Position numbers and translations under genes: made by a program. Source: Kocuria sp. (GTDB lineage Bacteria; Actinomycetota; Actinomycetes; Actinomycetales; Micrococcaceae). Taken from it: a stretch of 64,000 nt of DNA. Shown here piece after piece: positions 17,653-25,834 of the stretch. The notes beneath the pieces were generated by a model. The model searched no databases, was not told the DNA's origin, and saw only the letters and a program-made list of their open reading frames with translations. Location: assembly GCA_030524035.1 (NCBI GenBank), contig JAUNHG010000001.1:124001-188000 (forward strand), read 5' to 3'. Position 1 is the stretch's first letter, and each line of letters begins with the position of its first letter.

Positions 17653-18443
17653 ACACCACCGAACATCAGAACCCTGCCCGTTCCGGTGCCTCCGGGCAGG
17701 TGTGGGGTCGCCCCTTCTGTAAGGCGTACAGGACTTGGTGCGATGACTTTGTGGTGGAGCTGCGCTTGATGGACGTCTCCGGTGATGTGATTGGGGAGCG
17801 CCTTGCGGAGGTGGAGGCCCACTGCGCAGAAAGTGGAGAAACTCCTCACGAAGCATTTGGTGAACCGAACGCTTATGCCAAGACTGTAGGGGCTGAATCG
17901 CCCAAGAAACCGGCGGGAGACGTCTGGGGGACTGCAGTGCTGAGCATGATCCAGGTCCTGGTGCTGCTGGTGGGAACCCGGGCTGCTGGCGCTTGGGTCG
18001 CGGGGGAGCAACTGCAGTACAACGCCGTGCAGGTGGTGTGCCTGACCGTGGCTGCGGCTGTGGTGGTGCTGTTGCCGTTGGCTCTGCGATTGATCGTGCA
18101 TAGGCCAGCCTTGGTGGGACTTCCGTACATTGCAGGTTTCACGGCTTTGTCCTTGGGGACGGCACTTGCTGGTCGATTGAACCTGCCGGTGCTGATCACC
18201 ACCCCTGCAGCTCCGGTGACTGTTGGGATGTTTGTGATCACCCTGGTGCTGGGCTGGGTGTCCTACCGCAACTTGAGCACCTCGCCGGACCCGGTCACCT
18301 CACCTCTGATCAACGGTGATCAGGTGGGTGGGGCGGCTCGTGGCGCAAAGACTTCCGGTGAGCGAATGATGGCGCTTTGCATTGGGTCGGTGCTGCCCAT
18401 GGCCTATGTCTTTCTGAGCGCCGCCAGCTGGTTGAGCGCCTGA
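17649..18443 (+). CDS. membrane protein with N-terminal HAAS-like domain, PadR partner
   Basis: A 264-residue protein. Residues about 30-80 form a small helical domain (VVELRLMDVSGDVIGERLAE ... EAFGEPNAYAKTV) like the HAAS/DUF1700 signalling domain found beside PadR regulators. Five or six hydrophobic helices follow (about 95-235), with a last one at the C-terminus (about 245-262). The role of such pairs is poorly known; the HAAS domain is thought to communicate with the linked PadR protein. Translationally coupled to padR by the ATGA overlap. No transport motif is recognised. Confidence 0.7.
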   Translation: MNTTEHQNPARSGASGQVWGRPFCKAYRTWCDDFVVELRLMDVSGDVIGERLAEVEAHCAESGETPHEAFGEPNAYAKTVGAESPKKPAGDVWGTAVLSMIQVLVLLVGTRAAGAWVAGEQLQYNAVQVVCLTVAAAVVVLLPLALRLIVHRPALVGLPYIAGFTALSLGTALAGRLNLPVLITTPAAPVTVGMFVITLVLGWVSYRNLSTSPDPVTSPLINGDQVGGAARGAKTSGERMMALCIGSVLPMAYVFLSAASWLSA

Positions 18444-18550
18444 CGTCGTCGTCAATCCTGCGCTCACCGAGCACTTTGGCATCCCTACTGAAAACTGCGG
18501 GCTTCATCGCAATAGCGACAGTCCGTTCAAGGAAGTCCTCGACTGCCCTC

Positions 18551-18739
18551 TTACAGCTCGAATCCAAGATTCGTAGCCCCCAGGGTTTTTGCAACGGAAT
18601 CCATAGTCTCCCTTCGATGTCGATCGGATGCGAGAGTATCGGCATGACGCACAAGTAAACCGGAACCGAGCTGCACAAGTTCCACGAATTCCGCCCTAGT
18701 AATCAATTCATTCCCACAGGTATTTACTTCAATATGCGG
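18551..18739 (-). pseudogene. short open frame, possible remnant of an AbiEi-like protein
   Basis: This lies in the otherwise empty stretch 18444-18802. The minus strand holds a 62-codon frame closed by TAA at 18551-18553 and open up to a TAG at 18740-18742. It has no ATG; TTG 18706 would give about 51 residues. Its text (TRAEFVELVQLGSGLLVRHA and RHRRETMDSVAKTLG) has the rhythm of the winged-helix region of AbiEi-type antitoxins (short helix, 'G-x-L-x-R' wing, RHR). That similarity is by eye only. No other gene or RNA is evident in the gap. Confidence 0.3.
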
Positions 18740-18802
18740 CTACCGAATCCGCTGTGGGTTCAGAGGGGGGGCGGGGTCAGCTATGAGGCACCACGGGCGG
18801 CA

Positions 18803-19729
18803 TCACAACCCTAAAAAGTCCTTCCAACGCGGTAGTTCCCGTTGAGCCTGGAGATAGCCAGCGGTGTACGAGGCCCGCAAGCGGCTCAAACGTCGTTCCC
18901 CATTGGACACCGGCATGGTGGTGGGAGTGAAAATCATGGCGTCCCCGGATTCCTGGAGATCATAGAGTTCCTCCCGCGTCTGGTTATACCGGGTGGGACG
19001 CGCCTCCAGGGCTTCCACGACGGCGGGGTACTCCCGGAACTGTCGTCGGTAGATGGAGGGGAACCGCTCCGGGTGTTTCACGTAGCTGCGCTCGCGGGTC
19101 AGAATCACCAGGAACTTGGAGTAACCGTCCGCCCGGGCGGCGTCGATTGCGATACCGCCTGTGGGCCCTAGGGCGCCGTCTACCCACATGGAGCCCCGGT
19201 AATGCACCGGCGGCATGAGCACCGGCATGGAAGATGATGCGCGCACCTGCACCATCAGATCCTGCTGAGAGGGGGCATCATCCCGGCTGAAATACACATG
19301 CTCACCGGTGGACGCATTCAGCGCGCCAATCCGGTAGTGGGCCGGGTTGCGAGCGAATGTGGCGTAGTCAAACGGTAAGGACGAGTCGGGAAGCCCAGAT
19401 TTCTCGTAAATATATTCGGCGTTGAATAACCCCTGACCACGGGCGAAGGTTCGTAAGTTACCGAACTGCGGATCTTGAGAAAATTCCACAAACGTGCGAC
19501 GGGCCCGGGCAGTGTCGCGGGATATGTAATTACACGTGTGGGTGGCTCCGGCGGAAATCCCGCCCACCCAGTTGATGTGGATTCCGGCTCCCAAAAGGGT
19601 GGTCACGGCCCCGGCCGTATAGCTTCCACGCATACCGCCACCTTCAAAAATCAGGGCGGTGTCCGTAACGTTGCTGGTTAATGCGCTGTTGTGATCAGTC
19701 AAGCCAGTACTTCCATGTGCAGGTGACAT
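18803..19729 (-). CDS. patatin-like phospholipase (RssA/YjjU type)
   Basis: A 308-residue serine esterase. The oxyanion loop FEGGGMRGSYTAG (about 30-42), nucleophile elbow GISAGA (about 59-64, Ser in GxSxG) and catalytic Asp in VDGALGPTGG (about 190-199) make up the complete Ser-Asp dyad. It has no signal peptide and no transmembrane helix, so it is cytosolic or peripheral and would hydrolyse acyl esters. The ATG at 19729 shares one base with the stop of the PTS IIA gene (TGATG), so it is translationally coupled to it; GTG 19732 is an alternative. The link to a PTS operon is unexplained. Confidence 0.85.
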   Translation of the reverse strand: MSPAHGSTGLTDHNSALTSNVTDTALIFEGGGMRGSYTAGAVTTLLGAGIHINWVGGISAGATHTCNYISRDTARARRTFVEFSQDPQFGNLRTFARGQGLFNAEYIYEKSGLPDSSLPFDYATFARNPAHYRIGALNASTGEHVYFSRDDAPSQQDLMVQVRASSSMPVLMPPVHYRGSMWVDGALGPTGGIAIDAARADGYSKFLVILTRERSYVKHPERFPSIYRRQFREYPAVVEALEARPTRYNQTREELYDLQESGDAMIFTPTTMPVSNGERRLSRLRASYTAGYLQAQRELPRWKDFLGL

Positions 19730-20187
19730 CACCCAACAATCTGAAACAAGGGGTCGGAAACATTAACCGGGCCGTTAGCGGGGTTGGTAACTTGCGCAGC
19801 CTCCGCATCCATGAGAACTACCGGGCTGATCAGGTTGTAACCACGTGCCCGCACTGCCGTGGCATCCACCCGCAGGAGTTCCTGCCCGGTGCTCACGGTC
19901 TGTTTTTTGTCCACCAACACCTCAAACCCGTCACCTTTGAGTTGGACGGTATCGATTCCCACGTGCAGTAACACCCCGTGTCCGGTGTCGGTCACCAGCG
20001 CCACGGCGTGCGGCATCGCTTTCATGACTGTTCCGGCGGTGGGGGCGAGCACCGTGAGCTGCGTGGCATCATCGGCGGGAATCACGGCAGCGCCGGGTCC
20101 TAGTAAGCCCTGCGCAAACACCGGGTCCGGGACGTCACCCAAGGGCACCGCTGTGCCCGTGAATGGGGCGAGGACGGGCAGGCTCAC
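19729..20187 (-). CDS. PTS IIA component, glucose/GlcNAc family (Crr-like)
   Basis: A 152-residue cytosolic phosphocarrier. The beta-sandwich fold is recognisable from VLAPFTGTAVPL and the active-site strand GHGVLLHVGIDTVQLKG, in which the His of LLHVGIDTV receives phosphate from HPr. It is a stand-alone domain of normal length. GTG 20187 overlaps the stop of the IIB gene (GTGA), and its own stop overlaps the patatin start, so IIB-IIA-patatin form one coupled unit. It would phosphorylate IIB, which phosphorylates sugar carried by the divergently encoded IIC. Confidence 0.9.
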   Translation of the reverse strand: MSLPVLAPFTGTAVPLGDVPDPVFAQGLLGPGAAVIPADDATQLTVLAPTAGTVMKAMPHAVALVTDTGHGVLLHVGIDTVQLKGDGFEVLVDKKQTVSTGQELLRVDATAVRARGYNLISPVVLMDAEAAQVTNPANGPVNVSDPLFQIVG

Positions 20188-20414
20188 AGAAGGTCCTTAA
20201 TGTCTTCAGCCAAAGTTTCCGCCTGAGGTCCAACCACCACCTGCACCACGGTTCCAGCGACTACGACTCCATGGGCACCCAAAGACTTCAGTGCGGCTTG
20301 GTCCACCAGGGAGCCGTCTACCACGTCAGTGCGCAAGCGGGTGATGCAGCCTTCGATGTCTTCCACATTGTCAGCGCCACCAAGCGCGGTCAGGAACTCT
20401 TCGGGTGCGGGCAC
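20184..20414 (-). CDS. PTS IIB component, glucose/GlcNAc family
   Basis: A 76-residue single IIB domain. The phosphorylation-site Cys lies in DIEGCITRLRTDV (about residue 24), the invariant motif of glucose-family IIB; KSLGAHGVVVAGTVVQVVVG and a C-terminal helix complete the fold. It is encoded apart from IIC, as in Streptomyces nagF/nagE systems. GTG 20414 has AAGGAG five bases ahead. It is the first gene of a minus-strand operon starting in the 140-base gap shared with IIC. Confidence 0.88.
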   Translation of the reverse strand: MPAPEEFLTALGGADNVEDIEGCITRLRTDVVDGSLVDQAALKSLGAHGVVVAGTVVQVVVGPQAETLAEDIKDLL

Positions 20415-20496
20415 GGTGTCTCCTTCGTTCAGATATGTGGATGCCAGTGGTGTTTCTGAAGTTGTTTTTCAGGCTATTGACAGGTTTTCCGTCGTC

Positions 20497-20509
20497 GGTC
20501 ACAGTGACC
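20497..20509. promoter_or_regulatory. palindrome in the divergent PTS promoter region
   Basis: GGTCAC-A-GTGACC is a perfect 6-1-6 palindrome midway between the divergent IIB and IIC genes; a TTGACA hexamer lies just upstream on the plus strand (20477-20482). One site here could coordinate both PTS halves. It is not the DasR consensus as I remember it. The regulator is unidentified. Confidence 0.45.
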
Positions 20510-20554
20510 ACAACGCCGGCTGTGGCCGGTTAAGGACACTGTACGGGAGAGTGA

Positions 20555-21799
20555 GTGAGCGGATCCATGGCGTCGGAAACACAAACCTCAACGGCTGGTA
20601 CGCAGCGTCAAGCGCTATCCACCGTCCTCCAGCAGTTGCAGCGTTTTGGGCGCAGTTTGATGCTACCGATTGCGGTTCTTCCAGCGGCTGCCATCCTCAT
20701 GCGCCTAGGGCAGGACGACATCACCGAGATGATGGAGTTTGCGCGTCCCGCTGCCGTCGTTGTGGCTGGTGCGGGTAGCGCGTTATTTGAAAACCTTCCG
20801 TTACTTTTTGCGGTGGGAATCGCATTTGGGTTCGCCAAGAAGGGTGACGGATCAACGGCCCTGGCCGCAGTGGTGGGGTATGTGGTGTTGGAGGGTGTCT
20901 TCCAGGCCATGGCACCCATGGTTTTGGACGCCGGGCCTGATGGTGAACCACCAGAAATCAACTACGGGGTGCTGGCGGGCATCATGATCGGTCTGATCAC
21001 CGCCAAACTGTGGGGAAGGTTCCACCGGACCAAACTGCCCGACTGGTTGGGGTTCTTTGGGGGCAGGAGGCTGGTGCCCATTCTGGTGTCCGCTGTGGCC
21101 GTGGTCCTGGGTGTTGCGCTGGCTTTCCCATACCCACTGTTTGACCGCGCGTTAACGTGGGCTGGGGAAGCTGTGGCGGATAACGCGGTTGTCGGTGGCG
21201 GCATCTTTGGTGCGCTCAACCGTCTGTTAATTCCATTGGGCCTACACCACTTGCTGAACTTCTTCCCATGGTTCCAACTGGGCACTTTTGAAGGGGCCCA
21301 TGGCGACATTGCCAGGTTCTTCGCCGGGGATCCCAGCGCGGGGGTTTTCACCACCGGATTCTTCCCCATCATGATGTTTGCCCTGCCCGCAGCGGCCCTG
21401 GCCATCACACATGAGGCACGGCCGGAAAATCGTAAGGCGGTCGGCGGGGCCATGTTCTCTGTGGGCTTGACCTCCTTTGTCACCGGCATTACCGAACCCT
21501 TGGAATTCACGTTCATGTTTGTGGCTTGGCCGCTGTATGTGGTGCACGCGATTCTGACTGGAACGTCGTTGGCGCTGGTTAATGCTTTGGATATTCACAT
21601 GGGCTTTGGTTTCTCGGCGGGGGCCATCGACTACGTCATGAACTTTGGTCTGGGGCATAACGCGTGGCTGTTGATTCCCATTGGTTTGGGGTACGCGGTG
21701 GTTTACTACGTCCTGTTCCGTTTTGTGATCCGTAAATGGCGGCTTCGGACACCCGGCCGAGAAGCTGAGGGCGAAGCCTCCATGGCCGTCGACTCGTGA
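20555..21799 (+). CDS. PTS IIC component, N-acetylglucosamine type
   Basis: A 414-residue membrane permease domain of the glucose family. LQRFGRSLMLPIAVLPAAAILMR opens it, GIAFGFAKKGDGS follows, and GLHHLLNFFPWFQLGTFEG, TGFFPIMMFALPAAALA and GITEPLEFTFMFVAW are the sugar-binding half-helices (the Glu of GITEPLE is the conserved substrate-binding residue). Similarity to NagE-type IIC and the downstream nagB-nagA point to GlcNAc. IIB and IIA are absent from this polypeptide and lie on the opposite strand. GTG 20555 or ATG 20567 may start it; spacing to the GGGAGAG element is imperfect for both. Confidence 0.87.
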   Translation: MSGSMASETQTSTAGTQRQALSTVLQQLQRFGRSLMLPIAVLPAAAILMRLGQDDITEMMEFARPAAVVVAGAGSALFENLPLLFAVGIAFGFAKKGDGSTALAAVVGYVVLEGVFQAMAPMVLDAGPDGEPPEINYGVLAGIMIGLITAKLWGRFHRTKLPDWLGFFGGRRLVPILVSAVAVVLGVALAFPYPLFDRALTWAGEAVADNAVVGGGIFGALNRLLIPLGLHHLLNFFPWFQLGTFEGAHGDIARFFAGDPSAGVFTTGFFPIMMFALPAAALAITHEARPENRKAVGGAMFSVGLTSFVTGITEPLEFTFMFVAWPLYVVHAILTGTSLALVNALDIHMGFGFSAGAIDYVMNFGLGHNAWLLIPIGLGYAVVYYVLFRFVIRKWRLRTPGREAEGEASMAVDS

Positions 21800-21849
21800 T
21801 GGTGCACAGTAGCAGTGAATCTCAGGCGGTAAACGGGGGAGTATGAGCC

Positions 21850-22635
21850 GTGGAAATTGTGATTGTTGATACGCAGGAAACGGCCGGGAGCTTGGTGGCA
21901 GATGCCATCAGCCACCTGGTGGAAAGCACTGTGAACCCGGTGTTGGGTGTAGCGACCGGTTCCAGTCCGGGTGCGGTGTACCGGGAGTTGGGGCGTCGAG
22001 TTGCCAGCGGACAACTGAGCTTGAAAAACACCCAAGCGTTCATGTTGGACGAATACGTGGGCCTGCCCCCGGAGCATCCACAGCGTTACCGGGTAGTGAT
22101 TGATCGTGAGTTTGTGCAGCCCACAGACATCGACCCCGCGAACGTCCATGGGCCGGATGGTCAGGCCCAGGACATTGACCAAGCCTGCGCGGACTACGAA
22201 CGTGCCATAGCTGCCGCCGGTGGCATTGACCTGCAAATCCTGGGGATCGGTTCCGATGGCCACATTGCGTTTAACGAACCCGGGTCCTCCCTGGGCTCGC
22301 GTACGCGATTGAAAACCTTAACCAAACAAACGCGGGTGGATAACGCCCGATTCTTTGACGACAACGTCGATTCCGTTCCCCAGCACTGCCTGACCCAAGG
22401 CGTGGGAACCATTATGGAAGCCGACCACCTGGTGCTGTTGGCCTTTGGGCAGTCAAAGGCAGAAGCGATTCACCACATGGTGGAAGGCCCGGTGTCCGCC
22501 ATGTGGCCAGCCACCGCGTTACAGTTCCATCCGCATGTCACGGTGTTGTTGGATGAGGCCGCTGCCTCACGTCTGCAACTGGCCTCTTATGCCCGGCAGG
22601 CGTGGGACTCCAAACCAGCATGGCAGGGTCTATGA
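21850..22635 (+). CDS. nagB: glucosamine-6-phosphate deaminase
   Basis: A 261-residue NagB. It converts GlcN-6-P to fructose-6-P and ammonia. Motifs: LGVATGSSPGAVYREL (phosphate loop, about 33-48), MLDEYVGLPPEHPQRY (catalytic Asp, about 65-80) and LGIGSDGHIAFNEPGSS (about 131-147, with the Asp/His pair), followed by FGQSKAEAIHHMVEGPV. The length fits the monomer-type enzymes. GTG 21850 is preceded by GGGGGAG about 8 bases away. It overlaps nagA by 4 bases and lies 50 bases after the PTS IIC gene, so uptake, deacetylation and deamination are one plus-strand transcript. Confidence 0.95.
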   Translation: MEIVIVDTQETAGSLVADAISHLVESTVNPVLGVATGSSPGAVYRELGRRVASGQLSLKNTQAFMLDEYVGLPPEHPQRYRVVIDREFVQPTDIDPANVHGPDGQAQDIDQACADYERAIAAAGGIDLQILGIGSDGHIAFNEPGSSLGSRTRLKTLTKQTRVDNARFFDDNVDSVPQHCLTQGVGTIMEADHLVLLAFGQSKAEAIHHMVEGPVSAMWPATALQFHPHVTVLLDEAAASRLQLASYARQAWDSKPAWQGL

Positions 22636-23777
22636 GTCACCCCCAGCACCAGGCGGGGGAGCTGGTGCTGCATGCCGATCAGGTGATTTTTCCACAGGGT
22701 GCCCCCCGCCCCGGCTGGGTCCGCATCCAAGGGGAAACCCTGGTGCAGGTAGGCACCGACGCCCCACCTGCAGGAGCTCGCCGACTGGGTAAGAAGATTC
22801 TGGCTCCGGGATTCGTGGATATGCACGTGCACGGTGGTGGTGGAGCGGCATTCACCGACGGCGTTGCGGCTGCCCAAACCGTGCTGGCCACCCACCGGGC
22901 CCATGGAACGACCACCATGGTGGCTTCACTGGTCACGGACACTATTGACCACCTGGAGCACCAAGTCAGTGTTCTTGCCCCGCTGGCTGAAGCCGGTGAA
23001 CTAGCAGGTATTCACCTTGAAGGCCCGTGGTTATCGCAACAACGTTGTGGTGCGCACGACCCCGCCTTGCTCATCGACCCCACCGAGGCGGACGTCGTCA
23101 GGCTTCTAGACGCTGGGCGCGGTCATGTCCGCATGGTTACGCTGGCTCCTGAACGTCACGGGGCTTTGGAGACGATTGCCCTGTTGCGCTCCCGGGGTGT
23201 GGTGGCGGCGCTGGGCCACACGGATGCCACCCACCAACAAACTGCGGCTGGGCTGGATGCCGGGGCCCGAGTGGGCACTCACCTTTTTAACGCTATGCCG
23301 TCCGTGCATCACCGTAAGCCCGGTCCCATCCCGTGGCTGCTGAACCACCCCGATGTGGTGGTGGAACTGATCGCTGATGGTATTCACCTGCACCCTTCCG
23401 TGGTGAGCATGGCAGCTCACGCAGCCCAAGGACGGTTTGCGCTGATCACGGATGCCATGGCAGCCGCCGGGAACCCGGATGGGTCTTATCGCCTGGGGCC
23501 GCTGGACGTGGACGTGGTGGGCGGGGTGGCTCGCATCCGGGATACCGGGGCCATCGCGGGTTCCACACTCACACTGGACGCGGCGGTGCGCTATGCGGTG
23601 AATCACGCACACCTGCCCTTGGAGGTGGCCGTGCGGGCGGCCTCCACAACCCCTGCGGACGTGCTGGGACGCTCAGATATTGGCAGAATCGCTCCCGGTG
23701 CCCGCGCTGACCTTGTGGTGTTGGATACCCACATGACCGTGTGCGACGTTCTGATCGCTGGCCGCCAAGTGGAATGA
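22632..23777 (+). CDS. nagA: N-acetylglucosamine-6-phosphate deacetylase
   Basis: About 381 residues, amidohydrolase fold. Motifs: GFVDMHVHGGGGAAF (metal-binding HxH), GIHLEGPWLSQQRCGAH (metal Glu), GHTDATHQQ, THLFNAMPSVHHRKPG and ALITDAMAAAG (catalytic Asp). It removes acetate from GlcNAc-6-P and feeds NagB. ATG 22632 overlaps the nagB stop (ATGA). It also receives GlcNAc-6-P from the NanE/NanK route encoded at the right end of the window. Confidence 0.95.
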   Translation: MSHPQHQAGELVLHADQVIFPQGAPRPGWVRIQGETLVQVGTDAPPAGARRLGKKILAPGFVDMHVHGGGGAAFTDGVAAAQTVLATHRAHGTTTMVASLVTDTIDHLEHQVSVLAPLAEAGELAGIHLEGPWLSQQRCGAHDPALLIDPTEADVVRLLDAGRGHVRMVTLAPERHGALETIALLRSRGVVAALGHTDATHQQTAAGLDAGARVGTHLFNAMPSVHHRKPGPIPWLLNHPDVVVELIADGIHLHPSVVSMAAHAAQGRFALITDAMAAAGNPDGSYRLGPLDVDVVGGVARIRDTGAIAGSTLTLDAAVRYAVNHAHLPLEVAVRAASTTPADVLGRSDIGRIAPGARADLVVLDTHMTVCDVLIAGRQVE

Positions 23778-25024
23778 TCGTCGGTATGCCAGATCTGCCT
23801 GCCGTTCACTCTGATACCCCGACCGCCCCGGCGACTTCTTCCTCAGCTTTTCCCGTGGCGGACCGGTACGCCGGGGTGCATACCACCGCAGTGCGGGACT
23901 TACTGGACGTCCTGTCACAGGACGGCGTCATTTCCTTTGCTGGTGGTGCACCGGCGGCGGAATTCTTTGCAGCGGATGATATTCGTGCGTGTTTTGATTG
24001 GGTCTTCACCCACCACTGCGCTAAGGCTTTGCAGTATTCGTCCACGCCAGGAGAACCTCAACTGAGGGAACAGGCTGCACGGCGGTTGTCGCGGTCGATC
24101 CCCACCACCGCTGAACATATCCAGGTGACCACCGGCTCCCAGGAAGCTATTTACCTGGTAGGTCACGCCATGCTCAACCCGGGCGATACCGTCCTGGTGG
24201 AACGGCCTACGTATCTGGCAGCACTTCAGGCTTTTGCTGCATCCGGTGCGCGCATTATTGGCATCCCGTCCGATCAGGACGGTGCCCGACCCGATGCTTT
24301 GGAAGCCCTGATTCAGCAGCATGACCCTCAATTTGTGTACCTGATCCCCACGTTTCAGAACCCTTCCGGTGTGTGCATGCCAGCGAACCGCAGGCAACAG
24401 ATTGCGGACGTGCTGCTGCGCACGGGCACACCGCTGGTGGAAGATGACCCCTACGGTGAACTGCGGTTCGCGGGCGATCCCATCCCCCAGATATCCGCGT
24501 TGCCGGGTATGGCCCACCAGAGCCTGCTGTTGAATTCGATCTCCAAAATCATGGCACCCGGTATTCGGGTGGGGTGGATTCGTGGGGAAGGCCCCATCAT
24601 GAACACCATCTCCATTGCCAAGGAAGCATTGGGGTTGCATTCATCCGTGGTGGATCAACTGGCAGTGGCTCGCTACCTGGAGGCCTACGACGTCGATGCC
24701 CACATCCGCACTGTGGCATCCGTATACAAAACCCGTCGTGATGCTATGCGGCGCAAACTTGTGGAGATTATCCCGGAATCGGCCACTGTGACCTCCCCGG
24801 ACGGTGGCATGTTCCTGTGGGCAGCTCTGGGACAGGGACTCAATACCACGGCGCTATTGCCGCTTGCTGTTGACGAAGGTGTGGCTTTTGTGCCGGGTGA
24901 ATCGTTCTTTGCCCACGACCCAGACCGTTCCACTATGCGGTTGTCCTATGTGACTAACCCGCCGGAAGTCATTGACGAAGGGTTACAGCGTCTGTCCCGT
25001 GCACTGGAACGCTGGTACGGGTGA
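23774..25024 (+). CDS. PLP-dependent aminotransferase, class I/II (2-aminoadipate/MocR-like)
   Basis: About 416 residues, fold type I. Evidence: SFAGGAPAAEFF, TTGSQEAIYLVGHAM, the cofactor Asn/Asp region PTFQNPSGVCM and VEDDPYGELRF, the Schiff-base Lys in NSISKIMAPGIRVGWI, and the carboxylate-binding Arg in TMRLSYVTNPP. It resembles the catalytic half of MocR regulators and LysN/KAT-II enzymes but has no HTH domain. The amino donor is unknown. ATG 23774 overlaps the nagA stop, so it is the last gene of the nag transcript; ATG 23786 is possible. It converges with the nitrilase gene 12 bases on. Confidence 0.88.
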   Translation: MIVGMPDLPAVHSDTPTAPATSSSAFPVADRYAGVHTTAVRDLLDVLSQDGVISFAGGAPAAEFFAADDIRACFDWVFTHHCAKALQYSSTPGEPQLREQAARRLSRSIPTTAEHIQVTTGSQEAIYLVGHAMLNPGDTVLVERPTYLAALQAFAASGARIIGIPSDQDGARPDALEALIQQHDPQFVYLIPTFQNPSGVCMPANRRQQIADVLLRTGTPLVEDDPYGELRFAGDPIPQISALPGMAHQSLLLNSISKIMAPGIRVGWIRGEGPIMNTISIAKEALGLHSSVVDQLAVARYLEAYDVDAHIRTVASVYKTRRDAMRRKLVEIIPESATVTSPDGGMFLWAALGQGLNTTALLPLAVDEGVAFVPGESFFAHDPDRSTMRLSYVTNPPEVIDEGLQRLSRALERWYG

Positions 25025-25036
25025 ACGTGGGTGGGT

Positions 25037-25834
25037 TCACAGTCGTTGATGGGCCAGCACAGGGATCCTTTTGCGGATATCTGCCACGTGTGTGAGGTCT
25101 AGAACCGTGCTGCATTGTGCCTGCGAGCCGCCGAACCGTAGCTGGTCGCGCCCGTCGGGTACCACCACCCCGCTGTGTCCCACCCCTAGTGGGGGTGAGG
25201 TGGGTTCGCCTTCTCGCCCTGGGTCCCGGACGGCCTGTCCGCTGGCCACGATGTAAGAGGTGGAGTCCACTGCGCGTGCGCGCGTCAGCAGATCCCACTG
25301 CGCGGCTTTCCCCGGACCGTCGCCCCAGGAGGCTGCCACGACGATCACTTGCGCGCCGCCCTGAGCCAGCCGGGTGAATAGCGTGGGGAATCGGAGGTCG
25401 TAACAGATCGCCAACCCCACGGTGACGCCTGCAATTTCCACCGTAACCGGCTGATCGCCCGCTGCGATTCGTCGAGATTCCTTGAAGCCGAAGGCGTCAA
25501 ACAGGTGGATCTTGCGATAGGTCACCACAGGCTGCCCAGGGCGGAACACCAGCAGGATGTTGAACACCCGCATGTCATTCGGGTGCGGAGCAAAGGAACC
25601 GCAGATCACGGCAATGTTGTGTTCTTCGGCGGCAGCCTGGATGCATTGATGGGTTTCCTCCGCACGGTCCCGGGCGAATGCGGCAAAGTCGCCGTCGAAA
25701 GAACACGTCGCGCCTTCCGGGAATATCACCAGGGTGGCACCGTCGTGTGCAGCACGCCGAATACCTCGCACGATGGTGTCCAGGTTATGGGCCACATCTG
25801 GCGCGCTGTTGATCTGGGCGATGGAGATCTTCAT
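25037..25834 (-). CDS. carbon-nitrogen hydrolase (nitrilase superfamily)
   Basis: A 265-residue amidase-type enzyme with the complete catalytic triad: Glu in VIFPEGATCSF (about 41), Lys in TYRKIHLFDAFG (about 110), and Cys in LAICYDLRFP (about 145). Close in pattern to Nit/omega-amidase-like enzymes that hydrolyse small amides such as 2-oxoglutaramate or deaminated glutathione; the substrate is not determined. ATG 25834 overlaps the stop of the transporter gene upstream (ATGA), so the two are coupled. Confidence 0.88.
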   Translation of the reverse strand: MKISIAQINSAPDVAHNLDTIVRGIRRAAHDGATLVIFPEGATCSFDGDFAAFARDRAEETHQCIQAAAEEHNIAVICGSFAPHPNDMRVFNILLVFRPGQPVVTYRKIHLFDAFGFKESRRIAAGDQPVTVEIAGVTVGLAICYDLRFPTLFTRLAQGGAQVIVVAASWGDGPGKAAQWDLLTRARAVDSTSYIVASGQAVRDPGREGEPTSPPLGVGHSGVVVPDGRDQLRFGGSQAQCSTVLDLTHVADIRKRIPVLAHQRL

